A stretch of DNA of 64,000 nucleotides from Flaccisagitta enflata (Eukaryota > Chaetognatha > Sagittoidea > Aphragmophora). Made by a program: the position numbers and the translations under genes. Position 1 is the first letter of the stretch, and each line of letters begins with the position of its first letter. The notes beneath the pieces were generated by a model. That model saw nothing but the letters and a program-made list of their open reading frames with translations. It searched no databases and was not told the DNA's origin. Shown here in pieces: positions 1 through 11,379 of the stretch. The stretch is from contig OZ231127.1 in assembly GCA_965153355.1 (NCBI GenBank), forward strand, positions 40,362,001 through 40,426,000, read 5' to 3'.

Positions 1-162
1 TCTGTCTGTCTGTGTGTCTCTCTATCCCTTCCTATCTCTCTACCTCTCTATCCCTTCCTATCTCTCTATCTCTCCATCCCTTCCTATCTCTCTCTCTCAT
101 TCTCATCCCCTCCCTCTCTCTCATCCCTACCCTTCCTCTCTCTCATTTTGAATCTTTTGCAG
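1..162 (+). repeat. CT-rich low-complexity intron 3' end
   Basis: Imperfect CT/TCTC-rich repeat that ends in a usable acceptor (ttttgcag, AG at 161-162). It is the 3' part of an intron of the UBAP1-like gene; earlier exons lie outside the window. Confidence 0.7.
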
Positions 163-1065
163 ATCATCGATCATTTATGCGCCGTCTCGCTCCTCTCTGA
201 GGAAGGCCACAGCGTAATTGACGCGGAGGAAGCGCTTTTCTTCAACGAAGGAAAAGAAAAGTTGGCACGCAAGTTTCTTAAGGTGACTAACTTCACACGC
301 ACTACCGTACTTGGGAGCTCCCTCATTCACTTGTCTGCAAATGCACCGTTGCAACCACAACAATGGCACGCATTAAGTACCGAGGCTGTATCGGCCATAA
401 TAATGATAATTTTAACATTCAATAAGTATCAACGAATCAATGATTAACTGTTAGTGTTAACGTAAGCGCAACGTAAACTTCTTCGACAACAATCACAACA
501 ACAACCAAAACAACAACAACCAAAACAACAACACAACAACAACAACACAACAATAACAACAACACAACAATAACAACAACAACAACCACAACAACAACAA
601 CAACCACAACAACAACAACAACAACCACAACACAACACAACACAACAAAAACAACAAAACAAAATATTAGCAAAACAAAACATTAACAAAACGACGACAA
701 CAAAACAACCACAACTACATAACAACCAAAAACAACCATAAACAACCATAAAACAAAACAAAAACAACCAAAAAACGAAACAAAAACAACCAAAAACAAA
801 ACAAAAAAAACAACTAAAAAACAAAAACAAAAAACAGCAACCAAAAAACAAAAAAAAACAAAAACTAAAAAAACAAAAACAAAACAAAAACAACCAAAAA
901 CAACCAAAAAACAAAACAAAAACCAAAAAACGAAACAAAAACAACCAAAAAAACAAAACAAAAACAAAACAAAAACAAAACAACCAAAAAACAAAACAAA
1001 AACAACAACCAAAAAACACAACAAAAACAACAACCATAAAACACAACAAAAACAACCTAAAAATA

Positions 1066-1096
<31 letters not shown>

Positions 1097-1322
1097 TTCA
1101 TGAAAAAAAGATGTGATGATAGAAATGACAGTAGCAAAAAGTTATTCCTGTGTTACACAGCATGCAGCACTCTTCATAAAGACAACATTTTCTCCTACCC
1201 TCAAATGCCAGGCTTTGGACCAATTGCGTCAATTCGGGTTTGAGGACGGGAAGATCAAAGCTGCCCTCGTCGCCTCTGGAAACGATACTGACAAAGCTCT
1301 CGACCAACTTATGGTCACGTGA
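163..1322 (+). CDS. UBAP1: UBAP1-like ESCRT-I subunit, C-terminal SOUBA exons (partial)
   Basis: Last two coding exons, 163-282 (40 codons, phase 0) and 1212-1322 (36 codons and TGA). Acceptors are tttgcag and tgccag; the donor is aag|gtgact. Seen: two short helical ubiquitin-associated modules. The first contains IIDHLCAVSLLSEEG and the second LRQFGFEDGKIKAAL followed by GNDTDKALDQLM. Known: the UBAP1 C-terminus carries overlapping UBA domains (SOUBA) with the same order, an ILDYL-like helix and EEAL, then a KEMGF-like turn and a DNALEDLM-like end. UBAP1 is an ESCRT-I subunit that sorts ubiquitinated cargo at endosomes. Inferred: this is the ubiquitin-binding end of that protein and the N-terminal part is upstream of the window. 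The intron carries a 600-bp AAC array. Another UBA protein is possible, but the order and spacing favour UBAP1. Confidence 0.7.
486..1098 (+). repeat. (AAC)n / CAAAA-rich microsatellite in the UBAP1-like intron
   Basis: About 600 bases of imperfect CAA/AAC units grading into CAAAA and back to pure AAC. It fills most of the 283-1211 intron. On the minus strand it gives artefactual Val/Phe/Cys-rich open frames that are not genes. Confidence 0.9.
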
Positions 1323-1424
1323 TAATGGCATGTGAAGAGATGTGAACTTTCTATTGATATTAAAGTCAATTCTCAATAATGTCACTATTCTGGTCATTGC
1401 ATTGTATGCATCTGTAATCTTGAA

Positions 1425-1430
1425 ATTAAA
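1425..1430 (+). promoter_or_regulatory. Candidate polyadenylation signal (ATTAAA)
   Basis: ATTAAA lies about 100 bases after the UBAP1-like stop codon at 1322 and before the repeat element at 1468. It is the most likely poly(A) signal of that gene, judged by position only. Confidence 0.4.
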
Positions 1431-1467
1431 CATCTATACTGAGTACTACTCTTGGCTTTTTTTTTTT

Positions 1468-2625
1468 GTCCTCGACGATCAGTTTACGTCGAGGACTATA
1501 ACATAGCACTGATCGTGTAGTAAGCCGTTGTTTGTTCGTTGTTGTTTGTTGTGTCAACCCTTAAAAACTTGAGAACCATAACTCAGGTGTTGATGAAACT
1601 TGGTCAGTGTTATTTTTAGGGCATTACTAACCTGTGTACCAACTTTCAACAACATTCATAAATATTTGATACCCTTTGCCTATTATTTTTGTAGTAATAT
1701 TAATTCCTGGACTTGTGCAATTTACATAGGGGAAGGGTAGTAAAGGTTTACCAATGTTGTTCAAACTTGTTGTGAAGGTTTATTGCATCAATTAAAGCTC
1801 CCCTGCAAGATTTCAGATAATTCTGAGTATTGGTTTAGAAGATATAAGGGTATTTTGCTAGTAGTATTATTTCTTAGACTTGTGCAATTTACATAGGGGA
1901 ATGGTAGTAAAGGTTCACCAATGTTGTTCAAACTTGTTGTGAAGGTTCATTGCATCAATTAAAGCTCCCCTGCAAGATTTCAGTAAATTCTGAGTATTGG
2001 TTAAGAAAATATAAGGGTATTTATGATGTATCTAGTAACATTTTTTCTTGGACTTCAGAATTTTTTTTTTGAAAAAAAAAATTTTTTTTTGAAAATTATT
2101 TTTTTTTTAATTTCTTTTTAATTTTTTTGAAGTTTTTTGAAAAAATTGTTTTTTTTTTTTTTTTTTTGAAATATTTTTTCTACAAAAATTTTTTTTTGAA
2201 AAAAATTTTTTTATTTTGAAATTTTTTTTTTTTGAGAAAATTTGAAAATTTGTTGTTATCTTATTTGATGTTGGATTTTAAGGTATGCTTTCATGGACTT
2301 CAAGGAATGCCATCATGGGCTTCAAGGTATGCCATCATAGGCTGCAAGGTATGCCACCATAAACTTCAAGGTATGCCATCATGGACTTTAAGGTATGCAA
2401 TTGGTAGCTGGGTCAGACTGAGTAGCCGGGTCAGACTGAGTAGCCGGGTCAGACTGAGTAGCCGGGTCAGACTGAGTAGCCGGGTCAGACTGAGTAGCCG
2501 GGTCAGACTGAGTAGCCGGGTCAGACTGAGTAGCCGGGTCAGACTGAGTAGCCGGGTCAGACTGAGTAGCCGGGTCAGACTGAGTAGCCGGGTCGGACAC
2601 CAAATAGACTACAGTCGAGGACTGT
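1468..2625. mobile_element. Hairpin-ended non-autonomous element (type B) with 18-bp tandem array
   Basis: Starts with a strong hairpin (GTCCTCGACG ... CGTCGAGGAC, 1468-1496) followed by TATAACATAG. A third copy of the stem, CAGTCGAGGACTG, lies near 2612-2624 at the other end. The interior has two related subunits (about 1680 and 1865), an A/T-run tract (2047-2240) and an 18-bp array. A close relative lies at 24175-25230, and the one at 36695-39212 uses a different stem. No protein-coding capacity. Inference: a transposable element with the same terminal design as the CAAGG-CTRR family. Confidence 0.55.
2403..2600 (+). repeat. 18-bp tandem repeat, about 11 units
   Basis: Nearly perfect head-to-tail copies of GGTCAGACTGAGTAGCCG. 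A degenerate version of the same array sits at 25045-25230 in the related element. It stays open in both strands but is not a gene. Confidence 0.95.
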
Positions 2626-2878
2626 TGTTTTTAAGCTTTTTTTTTTTTGTATGCCGCGTGCTTGCAGAAATTTGGTTTTCCGCTTGTCAAAAAGAAAAAA
2701 AGAAAAGCTTCAAAAGCATCAGATGGACAGTGGTACCCGCACCCTGCTTGAGTAGTTTGGGATTAAGTTAAGAGAGGGTACAGGGCAGCGGCCCCAAAAG
2801 GGTCGAAGACCTATGCTTTCACACTTATGAAGAATTTTACCTCCTCCCGGAGAAGGCTAGATTTGGCAGAATTTAGAA

Positions 2879-3004
2879 CAAGGCCAAGTAGGCAAATAAG
2901 GTGCGCCGTGTGGATCGTCGAACAAATGCGTTACAGACCAACTGACCGACTAACAGACCAACTGACAGACACAGCCAGTTATAGAGGTGCGTTGGCGCAC
3001 CTAA
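2879..3004 (+). mobile_element. Short CAAGG-CTAA element (126 bp)
   Basis: Begins CAAGGCCAAGTAGGC and ends in a hairpin (GGTGCG TT GGCGCACC) with CTAA. It contains GATCGTCGAACAAATGCG and a run of GACCAACTGACC-type units. This is the same family as 30991-31108, where the paralogous empty site is visible. It is preceded and followed (2626-2878, 3005-3728) by other repetitive, apparently non-coding sequence, including a GGGCAGCGGCCCC motif that recurs at about 7525, 7965 and 27960. Confidence 0.65.
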
Positions 3005-3728
3005 AAATTCAGAAAAATTTTCTTCTGGAGCCTTGAGGGGGGGGGGGAGACCAAGGAGGAGGATTTCCTCATTTGTTTGAAACTTTGAAAGCATACAGGT
3101 TTGGATGGATTATATCAATATAAGATGCTATATATCACTTTCTAACCCACCCACCCTACCCTACAGCCTAAACCATTTGTAGTGAAGATATTAAATTTGG
3201 TATGGAGAGTCATTGGGGGAATACTTTTGGGGCTATCAGAGGGTTTTTCCAATTAAGCCTGTAAGTCTGTAAGCCTGTAAGTCATCGACCCCTTCGGGGC
3301 TGCTGCCCAAAAACCAAGCAATTATCTGGGGTAGAGATATCAGTTTGCTGATTTGGAAACTCAGACAGATATGGTTCAATACTGCAATTGGGTGATTGAT
3401 GACAATACCAGTGATTATGGGGGGATAGCTAAACTCTTTGTGTGATTCAGAACCAGTTTGGTGCGTGCGTCAATATTCAGGGACAGGTGAGGCTATGTTC
3501 ACTGCCAAAAGTGCGGTCAGACTGCTGAGAAGAGCAGTGATGCGGAATACTTACTTCAATCGAATCTTGTGACAGACCTAATAACGAGCCGACAGAGTCA
3601 TGTGCGTGTGAGCTAGTTTTACATAACCATTTGCCTCTAGTTGTTCGTGGTTCTAGAATCAAGACAGATTGGGAAGAAGCCTGAGACTGAGAGCGAGTTT
3701 TTACGTATGATGATTCAAGCCGAACCTG
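3005..3728. other. Non-coding intergenic sequence
   Basis: No convincing gene. It contains a short repeat CTGTAAGTCTGTAAGCCTG and a copy of the CGACCCCTTCGGGGCTGCTGCCC motif seen elsewhere in the window. It ends at the left boundary of duplication block A. Confidence 0.5.
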
Positions 3729-4041
3729 TTAGCTCGAGTGCTCAGTTTTAAAAGACGACAAAGCGCACGCAAGGCAGCTACAGAAGAACCGATATGAATC
3801 TCGGAAAAAAAGGCTTGTAGTAGTTAAATCAGTCCGATGATCTCTCTCTATAAGGAAACAGATTTACGACAATATAATCGAATTGGTGGATAGCTAATGA
3901 TGACGTCACTCAGTAAAAACACGCCCCTTTCACTCCAACGGGAGCTCCAAGCGAATTGACAATGACTGTCATACCGTCATGATCACTGAGCAGAGCTTCA
4001 TTTCTCGCCATTTAGCAAGAGTGATAAAATCGCCCAGAAAG

Positions 4042-6140
4042 ATGGCTCAGATCAAGATTTGGTTAATATTTATTTCCATTTCGTTGCTTCAATTTTGTGG
4101 TGGTGACGTTTATTTACACAACCCAAGGGGTTCCAACAACAGGTGATTTAATCTTTTCGGCGGGGTTAACGTTTTACTTGTTCGTAAGTTAGGTATTCGC
4201 TCTTCAGATCAAACCCTCGGGCAGGGTTAGTGCATTTTATCTTGGTGCATTGAGAACAGGTGTAATTATGTCAGCGCAATGCTGACAAGTTGGTCCTTCA
4301 ACTTCAATTCCATCTTACCAGACTGAATGAGCGGCGAGCAACAAGACAGAACAACAATCGTCTTTTCGATTCTCAAAACAATGCTCGTGGAGGATATAAT
4401 GTCGGTGATAAAACCGATAATCCAGCGGGAAATAATGCCGAACAGCAGTATCAGGTAAAATGTTAGTGATTGCTGCATTTAATTAGGCTACCTTTAGATC
4501 CGTTAGTGACGGCAATTTGATGAAAATGGAAACCAGGTGAAAACAGATGGAAATGGAAACCAAATCCACCTACCACAATAATCAATCTGTGAAGAGTGCT
4601 GTCTCTGTCTGCAAATGGTAATTTATGTAAATCGGATGCTGTTTCCTTGTCTAGCTCGAAATGTTGTGTATTGGTTGGAAGATTAAGCCAACCAGATAAA
4701 CGTAGGAAAAAATTATGTTTCATTCTTCATCCTGATGAAATCGGTGATGATGATCTTTTTCCTCTTCATCAGATGAAGTATTTCCAAAGTGGTCCCAATC
4801 CTAAAACGGAACCAAGTGAATTAGTCGTGGAATGGACAAACCAGCACGGATGTGGTATCAACGAACCTGACAATCCTAACAAACTCAATTGTCAAATAAT
4901 CCTCCAATTCATGTGCTGCGAAAAAGATCGATGTGATCAAGAGGACGTCGCCGGGGACATTCTGAGGGATGGAACCGATCTCAACGATTTGCGGTTTGAT
5001 GGAGGGTCCAAAAAGCAACAAAATTTTAACGAAAATTTAAATCGAGGAAGGCACGAGAGTTGGGATCATTATAATGATTGCCGGAATCGTGAAGCTAACG
5101 CCGGCCTTTTTCTTGGTGAGCTTGATTGCAACTTGAAAATTTATGGTTTGATTATGTTCCTGCTGTAAAGTTGAGCCCTGTAATAACGGATATCAAGGGA
5201 ACAAAAACTTCATTAATTAAAATGGATCTTTTTTCACCAATATGAATTGATTTGTGGGATGTAACATTCGTTATTGACGGATTTTCGCTATTCCCGGCAT
5301 TGTGTCATGACTCAGCCTTGTTACCTAATTTGCCTGCCCATCAGCCGACCAGAAACGGAAGGACAATCTGGCAACGAACACTCGACAGAACCCCGACGGA
5401 AATCGTAATGGTTTCGAGTGCGCAGAGGAGCGAGATTATTATCCTTATTGGCATCCCTCACCATGGCATGACATTGCCGTTCTCACCAGCAACGTAGGTC
5501 ATCTTTTCTTTCCAAAATGGACCGTTCCGCCTAATTTCACTGCCTGCTGAGTGCTAAACCTTTCCATGTACTACGTATGGCTCGATTTTATGGTAAATCC
5601 TGGTTTTGGACTTGGCTCTCCCATTCTCTTCGATTGCCCCTCCTTCTCATTTTCTTCCGTCAGATATCTCATTGTGAACGATATAAGCAAGAGTCGGGAA
5701 ATATAAAGCCTAAGGGCCGCTGTTTCGAGAAAAACAAAATAACTTCGCAGTAAGTTTTATTTGATAACGACTCTCTTTAGCGCATTCTTAGCGCAGCAGC
5801 TCTGCCATCAGTTGGTGATTTGAATGTGCCGCTTGCTTTGTCATTTAGGCTTGCTCGATCTTATTTATAATTTTTCACCAACGTGTTAAAGGTACAACAC
5901 AGCGGAGTCTTGCCAAGAAAACGGCGGAACTTGGAGAGAAGTCTACCAATATTTGGAGATGAATGCGGCTGCGACAGAAAAAACCTGTGGAAGAAAGGCG
6001 AATCAAGTTTGGGGCGTACCGAGAGACGCCGCAAACCCGGATCAGCGGCGATGTCTCGTTTTGGCGCCACCTCTCGTCTGTCAAAAGGCGCCACACACGA
6101 GAACGAACCACTTGGGTAGTTATGTGCATTTTGTTTTTGG

Positions 6141-6171
<31 letters not shown>

Positions 6172-6181
6172 TGTCGTTGTC

Positions 6182-6214
<33 letters not shown>

Positions 6215-9200
6215 GTCACTTCGTGAAGTGGAAGTTTCCCATACGCTAGGTCGTCGTCGTCTTCGTTGGCGCTGTTGCTGTTGCAGTTGTTGTCGCTGTC
6301 ATAAGCATCGCACCAGACAGAATGTCAAGTTTTTGCTCCCTTACCTCCATCCCCCAATCAGGAAATACCCCCGATGGCACTCCCGCCAATTTTACATGGA
6401 CGCTGCCACATTTTCCTTCTGGAAAAGCTAAAAGATGTGCGTTAAGGATTCGTTACAACGTCTCAACAGACGACTATCATCCATTCGACACGGGTAAGTG
6501 ACGGAAAAGACCAACGGTTTTGAATTTTCGGCTGCATATGTACGTAGCTTGAATTCTCGGTTACTTCGCAAACATACAGGGTCATTCATCTCAAATGGCA
6601 AAAAGTATCAAGCTATCATCTGACAGGAGTGGAACTTTTTTTATTTTTAAAGTATATTGTTTGACATTATTTGTGTCAAAATTTCATTGGTTTAGGTCAA
6701 GTAGTTTGGCCATAAGATCAATTTAAAATAAAATAAATATTCACTGCTTGAGCTCAATTTGATATGAATTTGCAACAACCATTCTTGCTTAAATTGCAAT
6801 TATTTCTTAACCTTTTACGCATGAGCGTCAAATTTGCCTTGAATCAAAGAATAAATTGAAAGATGATTAATCTTTTTGTTCATTTGAGAAAAAAATTGGC
6901 ATCTGCAGTTTGAACTGTTTGAAAATAACTTTTGCCTAATAAATGATTTTTTTGATGTGGTGGCTAACCTAGACTAATGAAATTTTTACACAAAAAATGT
7001 CAGACAATGTACTTTAACATAAAAAAAGTTCCAGATCTGTTAGATAATATGTTTTGGCATAAAAGTTTAATAGTTTTTGTCATTTGAGATAAATGACCGT
7101 GTAGCGACAAACGTAGAGATCAGGTTCTTTGATGAGGAAACGCACATGATTTGAATTACTTTTACTAAAGTATAATTTGCACTAGGCATGGAGGGAATAT
7201 TTGGAAGTCCGAAATATTTCGGACAAATAATACATTTTTTCTGTTCTTTCGGATTCCCACAAATAATTTCATTATTCCTCCGAATTATCCCGAATGTTTT
7301 GGCAACTGGCTAAATAACAATGACTGTGCTAACCTCTACTTTAAATGTATCACAATTAAGCTTTTAAAACTGTTAAATTGAACATTTTATCAATACTTTC
7401 ACAAAATTCACGATAACATGAGGTCACAATATCGTCTAACCCCCATGAACACCTCACGCCCCCCCCCCAACGACACGCATTTACGAAAGGTATTTTTTAA
7501 CGCTAGTTTTCCCACTTTTTGGGCAGCGGCCCCAAAGGGCCGATGTCCTGTAGGACACAGGAGTGAATTTCCTTACGTCCATACATACGTACATCCCCCC
7601 AAGCTTCTCAATTCTCAAAACCCATTGAATAACATAGGAAAATGTCAAAATGCAAACTTCCCATTGAATAACTTGGAAAATTTACAAAAAAATAGAAAAA
7701 TGTAAATTTCCTATTGAATAACATTGAAAATTAACAAAAAAATGAAAAAAATGCAAAATTCTTACTGGATAGCATGGAAAATTGATAAAAAAAGAAAAAT
7801 ATGAAATTTTCATTGAATAACATGGAAAATTGAAAAGAAATTATAAAAAAAGTATAACTCCCATTGAATATCATGTAAGATTGCTCCAAAGGCTTGAAAT
7901 ATGCCTTCTCAGGATGTAAGGAAATTCACCCCTGTATCCTACAGCACATCGCCCCTTTGGGGCTGCTGCCCTGCTCTCACTCCACATCTTCAGTTGATCA
8001 CTCCAGGCAGGGCATCGGGTACCGCTGACCATGTGCGATCCTTGGATGACTTTTTGACTTGTGCTTTTGCGGAGCGCGTATGGACCAACAGACGGACGGA
8101 CAAAACCTTTTTAGTTGCTAGTCCGCAAGTATAATTGTAGTCATGCAAATGAAAACATGCAACTTGGTGTAAAGAAATCATTGTGGATGGGCGGTGAGGT
8201 AAAAATAAATTTTTTTGTAAGATTTTCCCGAACGAAAAAAAGAACGTTAGATTTCATCATCCCTCTCCGCTTAAAATGACGGAGGTCGTAAAACTTTTCT
8301 GGGTACGCAATTCTGGCTTCTAGATTGGGTCGTAGCACTGTCCCATTGGTCAGTTGAACGATCAGAGGGACTAATTTGATTAACAAGGCCGGATACACGG
8401 CTACGGAAGTCGCGTGCGGGTGGGCAGGGGCCATATTTGAGGTCTTTAGACCATTTGGACAGGAAAAAAAAATCATAAGAAGATAAAGTGACCGACCAAC
8501 CAGCCAATGGACAGACGGACAAAGCGGGGTGTAGAGTCGCGTGCACGCGACTAAAAATGATCATAATCACGTCTGACTGGGTTAATCACAAGTCTAGCAT
8601 GCATGGCAACGTTTGTGGTGACATCAAGAGAGAGAGAGAGAGAAAGAGAAAGAGAAAGAGAAAGAGAAAGAGAAAGAGAGAGAGAGGCCTGTCCACCTAA
8701 ATGTCCATGTTTATTATCTGGGGATCAGTTTTGTTTAAAAAGAAATGAAGAAGTATTATTGATAAAATGAAGTAGTATTATTGATAAAGCAAAACATTCG
8801 GATCTTTCGGCTCCCTTCGGGGGAGGGACAAAATCTTTCGCCTCCCCTCCTTCCGAAGGACAAATTGTCCCTTGGAACATGCCTAATTTGCACGTGTACT
8901 TCAGATGCTGCCTCCAACGGTAAGATTTCACCCGTTCGTAACAATCCGTCGGTGTCCATAAATGCCAATTCTGGGCAAAAGCTGAAATTGGCGATCAACA
9001 CTGCGCAATATGGTAGAACCTTTCAAGATCGAAGCCACGTCTTCGAGTTAAGGCCTCGGCCTGAAGACTTGCCTAAGGGTGAGCAAACTGTGTGTGTGTG
9101 TGTTTGCGTGTGTGTTTGCGTGTGTGTTTGCGTGGCTGTTTGCGTGTGTGTGTGTGCGTGTGTGTTTGCGTGTGTGTGTGTTTGCGTGTGTGTGTGTGTG

Positions 9201-9219
9201 TTTGTGTGTGTGTGTTTGC

Positions 9220-9277
<58 letters not shown>

Positions 9278-10472
9278 GTGTGTGTTTGCGTGTGTGTTTG
9301 CGTGGCTGTTTGCGTGTGTGTGTGTGCGTGTGTGTTTGCGTGTGTGTGTGTTTGCGTGTGTGTGTGTGTGTTTGTGTGTGTGTGTTTGCGCGTGTGTGTG
9401 TGTGTGTGTGTGTGTTTGCGTGTGTGTGTGTGTGACTGTGTGTGTGTGTTTGCGTGTGTGTGTGTGTGCGTGTGTCTTTTTGCGTGTGTGTGTGTGTGAG
9501 TGTTTGTTTGTGTGAGTTTTTTCTGTAAACAAACATAAACAAACACGCAAACAGACACTGTTTGTGTCCGTGTGCATATTTTTGCATTTTCCACTACTTT
9601 GCATGTACGCTTCAAAAAAAGGTCGTCGCGTCGTGAATTTGAACGTAAAAGGGAAACGCGGGAACATCGTTCAAGTTTACCCCGGGGTCGAATACGACTT
9701 TGTACCCAATTACCTGCGAATCTCCACTCGCGATCTGGTCCACGTGCAATGGACTGGCTCCAACACGCACAACAACCAACAACCGGCGGGCGACGGACAG
9801 GCCGGCGATGACGGACAAGGCACCGGCGGAACGGACAGATCCAATCTCGTCGAAATTCCCGAGTTCAATTCCAATTTTCCGTTGGTGTTTGAAGCCAATC
9901 GTCTGGTCAAAGACGCCGAAGTCGTCTGGTCAGCCAACGGACCTTTCAAAATGACGCCTAAAGATCTCGCCGTAAATCTCGCGTCAAGCGGGTGAGTCAT
10001 GTGACATATCGTGACTTATTGTGAGGTGAAAAAGCGTGCCTACAGTGTAAGTTACACTAGTGCGTATTCTCAAGCGTAATTAACACAAGAGAAAATTTTG
10101 GGTACAAAAAGCTGCGTTGGGGTACGCATTTTAGTTTGCTCGATCCTGTTTGCAATTTGTCTTCGTGTCTCATCGACAAATGTGGCCACGGAAAATGACG
10201 AGTTCTCCTCAGAGCCTTCTGGCGATAAGTAAAGCAGTTGGAAGAATAGTGGATCGTTTCATGATTAGTGTACTCATTCTTGCAGATACTATCGGGATGT
10301 GGCAAATATGAGAGACAAGAACAAAATGAATCAGCTTCTAAACAACGCGCCGGCGTCGTTTGAAGGCGTCCTTCTGCGTTTCCGAAAGTCGAAGACCAGC
10401 TATGTCTACATGTGCTCTAGGAACAACAACTTCAGCAACAGAAGCCAGAAAGGCAGAATTATCGTGCTCTAA
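4042..10472 (+). CDS. DD3-3 family secreted protein, copy A (10 exons, about 632 aa)
   Basis: Exons: 4042-4142, 4322-4454, 4773-5115, 5345-5493, 5664-5749, 5892-6115, 6362-6493, 8905-9078, 9622-9991, 10286-10472. All phases join and all introns are GT-AG. The start ATG gives a signal peptide ([16 protein letters not shown]) and then [13 protein letters not shown], the hallmark N-terminus of DD3-3 proteins. Further family marks: [113 protein letters not shown] and [16 protein letters not shown]3-3 was named from Dictyostelium; it is cysteine-rich and secreted, and I know of no established molecular function. Compared with copy B, exon 3 is a fusion: 246 bp (an intron plus 10 codons) are missing in frame. 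Intron 7 carries a MITE and a hAT-like element, intron 8 a TG array. Confidence 0.88.
6139..6225 (+). repeat. (GTC/GTT)n microsatellite in DD3-3 A intron 6
   Basis: A trinucleotide array beginning about 24 bases after the exon 6 donor (gtagtt at 6116). Copy B has a shorter GTT/GTC array at the same place (about 32745-32790). Confidence 0.85.
6577..7101. mobile_element. TA-flanked MITE in DD3-3 intron 7 (present in both copies)
   Basis: Terminal inverted repeats CAGGGTCATTCATCTCAAA and TTTGAGATAAATGACCGTG, flanked by TA on both sides. Block B has the same element with about 200 bp missing from its left part (before 33160) and split by a hAT-like insertion, so it predates the duplication. Mariner-like by its TA target, but no transposase is visible. 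Confidence 0.7.
8384..8554 (+). mobile_element. CAAGG-CTAA element (171 bp) nested in the hAT-like element
   Basis: Starts CAAGGCCGGATACACGG, carries an AGTCGCGTGCGGGTGGG sub-terminal motif, and ends with the perfect palindrome GTCGCGTGCACGCGAC followed by TAAAA. Same family as 14448, 43800, 53788 and 58980. Confidence 0.7.
8627..8690 (+). repeat. (GA)n/(GAAA)n microsatellite
   Basis: Purine-only array following CATCAAGAGAG, inside the hAT-like element at 7183-8885. Confidence 0.9.
9083..9520 (+). repeat. (TG)n array with TTTGCG interruptions, DD3-3 A intron 8
   Basis: Begins within about 15 bases of the exon 8 donor (gtgagc at 9079). A patterned stretch of TG runs separated by TTTGCG and TGGCTGTTTGCG is present twice (about 9100-9230 and 9280-9410), so part of the array is itself duplicated. 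All long Cys/Val or His/Thr open frames here are artefacts. Confidence 0.95.
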
Positions 10473-10799
10473 CTCTAAGCCTTAAATCTATTGCATCTTT
10501 AGTCGCGGTATCGCGTAAGAGGCTTCGTCCGTCCGCCGGCCACGCTTCGGTTGATTGTGTGTGGGAGGGGGGAGGAATACGGGGTCGCACAATGGGACGT
10601 GCGTGCTCAGAGCGAGCGAGGAAGCTTACACCTGCGTGTCTCTCTATCTACGCCATTGATTTACTCATTTTTCAACCAAAATGGATTCCTCCCTTATAGA
10701 ATTGACAAAAAAAGAACATTTTGGCGAACCAAAATGGTTTATTTCATAATTTTTGGGCCTCATACTGAAGTAGTCCGGCATAGACCGGCAGTCAAAATT

Positions 10800-11340
10800 C
10801 TGACAAAAAAATGACAAAAGTGCTGAAAGAGAGAAGACGATGAAGAAGGTGAAAAGGAAGGACAAGACAAAAATGTCAAAGAAGAAGATGAAGTAGATGG
10901 AGGGGAAGAAGAATGCGACGAAGTTGGTAGAGGAGGGAGGAGGAGGAGGAGGAGGAGAAGGAGGAGGAGGAGGAGGAGGAGGAGGAGGAGGAGGAATCAA
11001 GTGATTGAAGATTTAAAAGATTAATTTCAGTTATAATGTTTTTATTATGTAAGGAAATAATGAGAACAGGGAGGAATCAAAAAGAATAAGAAGAAAAAAT
11101 AAAGAAGAAGAGGAAGAAGAAGAGGAAGATGATGAAGAAGAAGAAGGCGGAGGAGAAAAAGGAGGCAATAGCACAAGGAATGTTGAAAAGATTACTTTTA
11201 TCATAATGAGGAAGAAGAAGAAGAAGAAGAAGAAGAAGAAGAAGAAGAAGAAGAAGAAAAAGAACGAGGAAAGGCAGTAGAATGAATCAAAATTCGAGTA
11301 CTGAGAATATCAGCTTTAAGTTTCAACATGATTACAAGAA

Positions 11341-11379
<39 letters not shown>

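Larger units (their letters stand above)
7183..8885. mobile_element. hAT-like non-autonomous element in DD3-3 A intron 7
   Basis: Ends TAGGCATGGAGGG / AACATGCCTA, flanked by an 8-bp target duplication ATTTGCAC (7175-7182 and 8886-8893). Block B has the single uninterrupted site (AATTTGCACGTGTAC, about 35009-35021). Eight-bp duplications and a TAGGSATG-type end are typical of the hAT superfamily. The interior has no transposase and holds nested repeats: two inverted copies of a CAGCGGCCCCAAAGGGCC motif (about 7527 and 7955), a CAAGG-CTAA element and a purine microsatellite. Confidence 0.8.

Noticed and set aside
437-1055. Long minus-strand open frames rich in Val, Phe and Cys
   Set aside because: Translations of the (AAC)n/CAAAA repeat; no splice sites, no domain, composition fully explained by the repeat.
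2232-2771. 179-codon frame containing (RVRLSS)n
   Set aside because: Created by the 18-bp tandem array inside a transposable element; the reverse strand gives an equally open (DPATQS)n.
9023-9667. Thr/His-rich and Cys/Val-rich frames over the TG array
   Set aside because: Microsatellite artefacts in several frames of both strands; the region is an intron of DD3-3 A. The same holds at 35146-35704.
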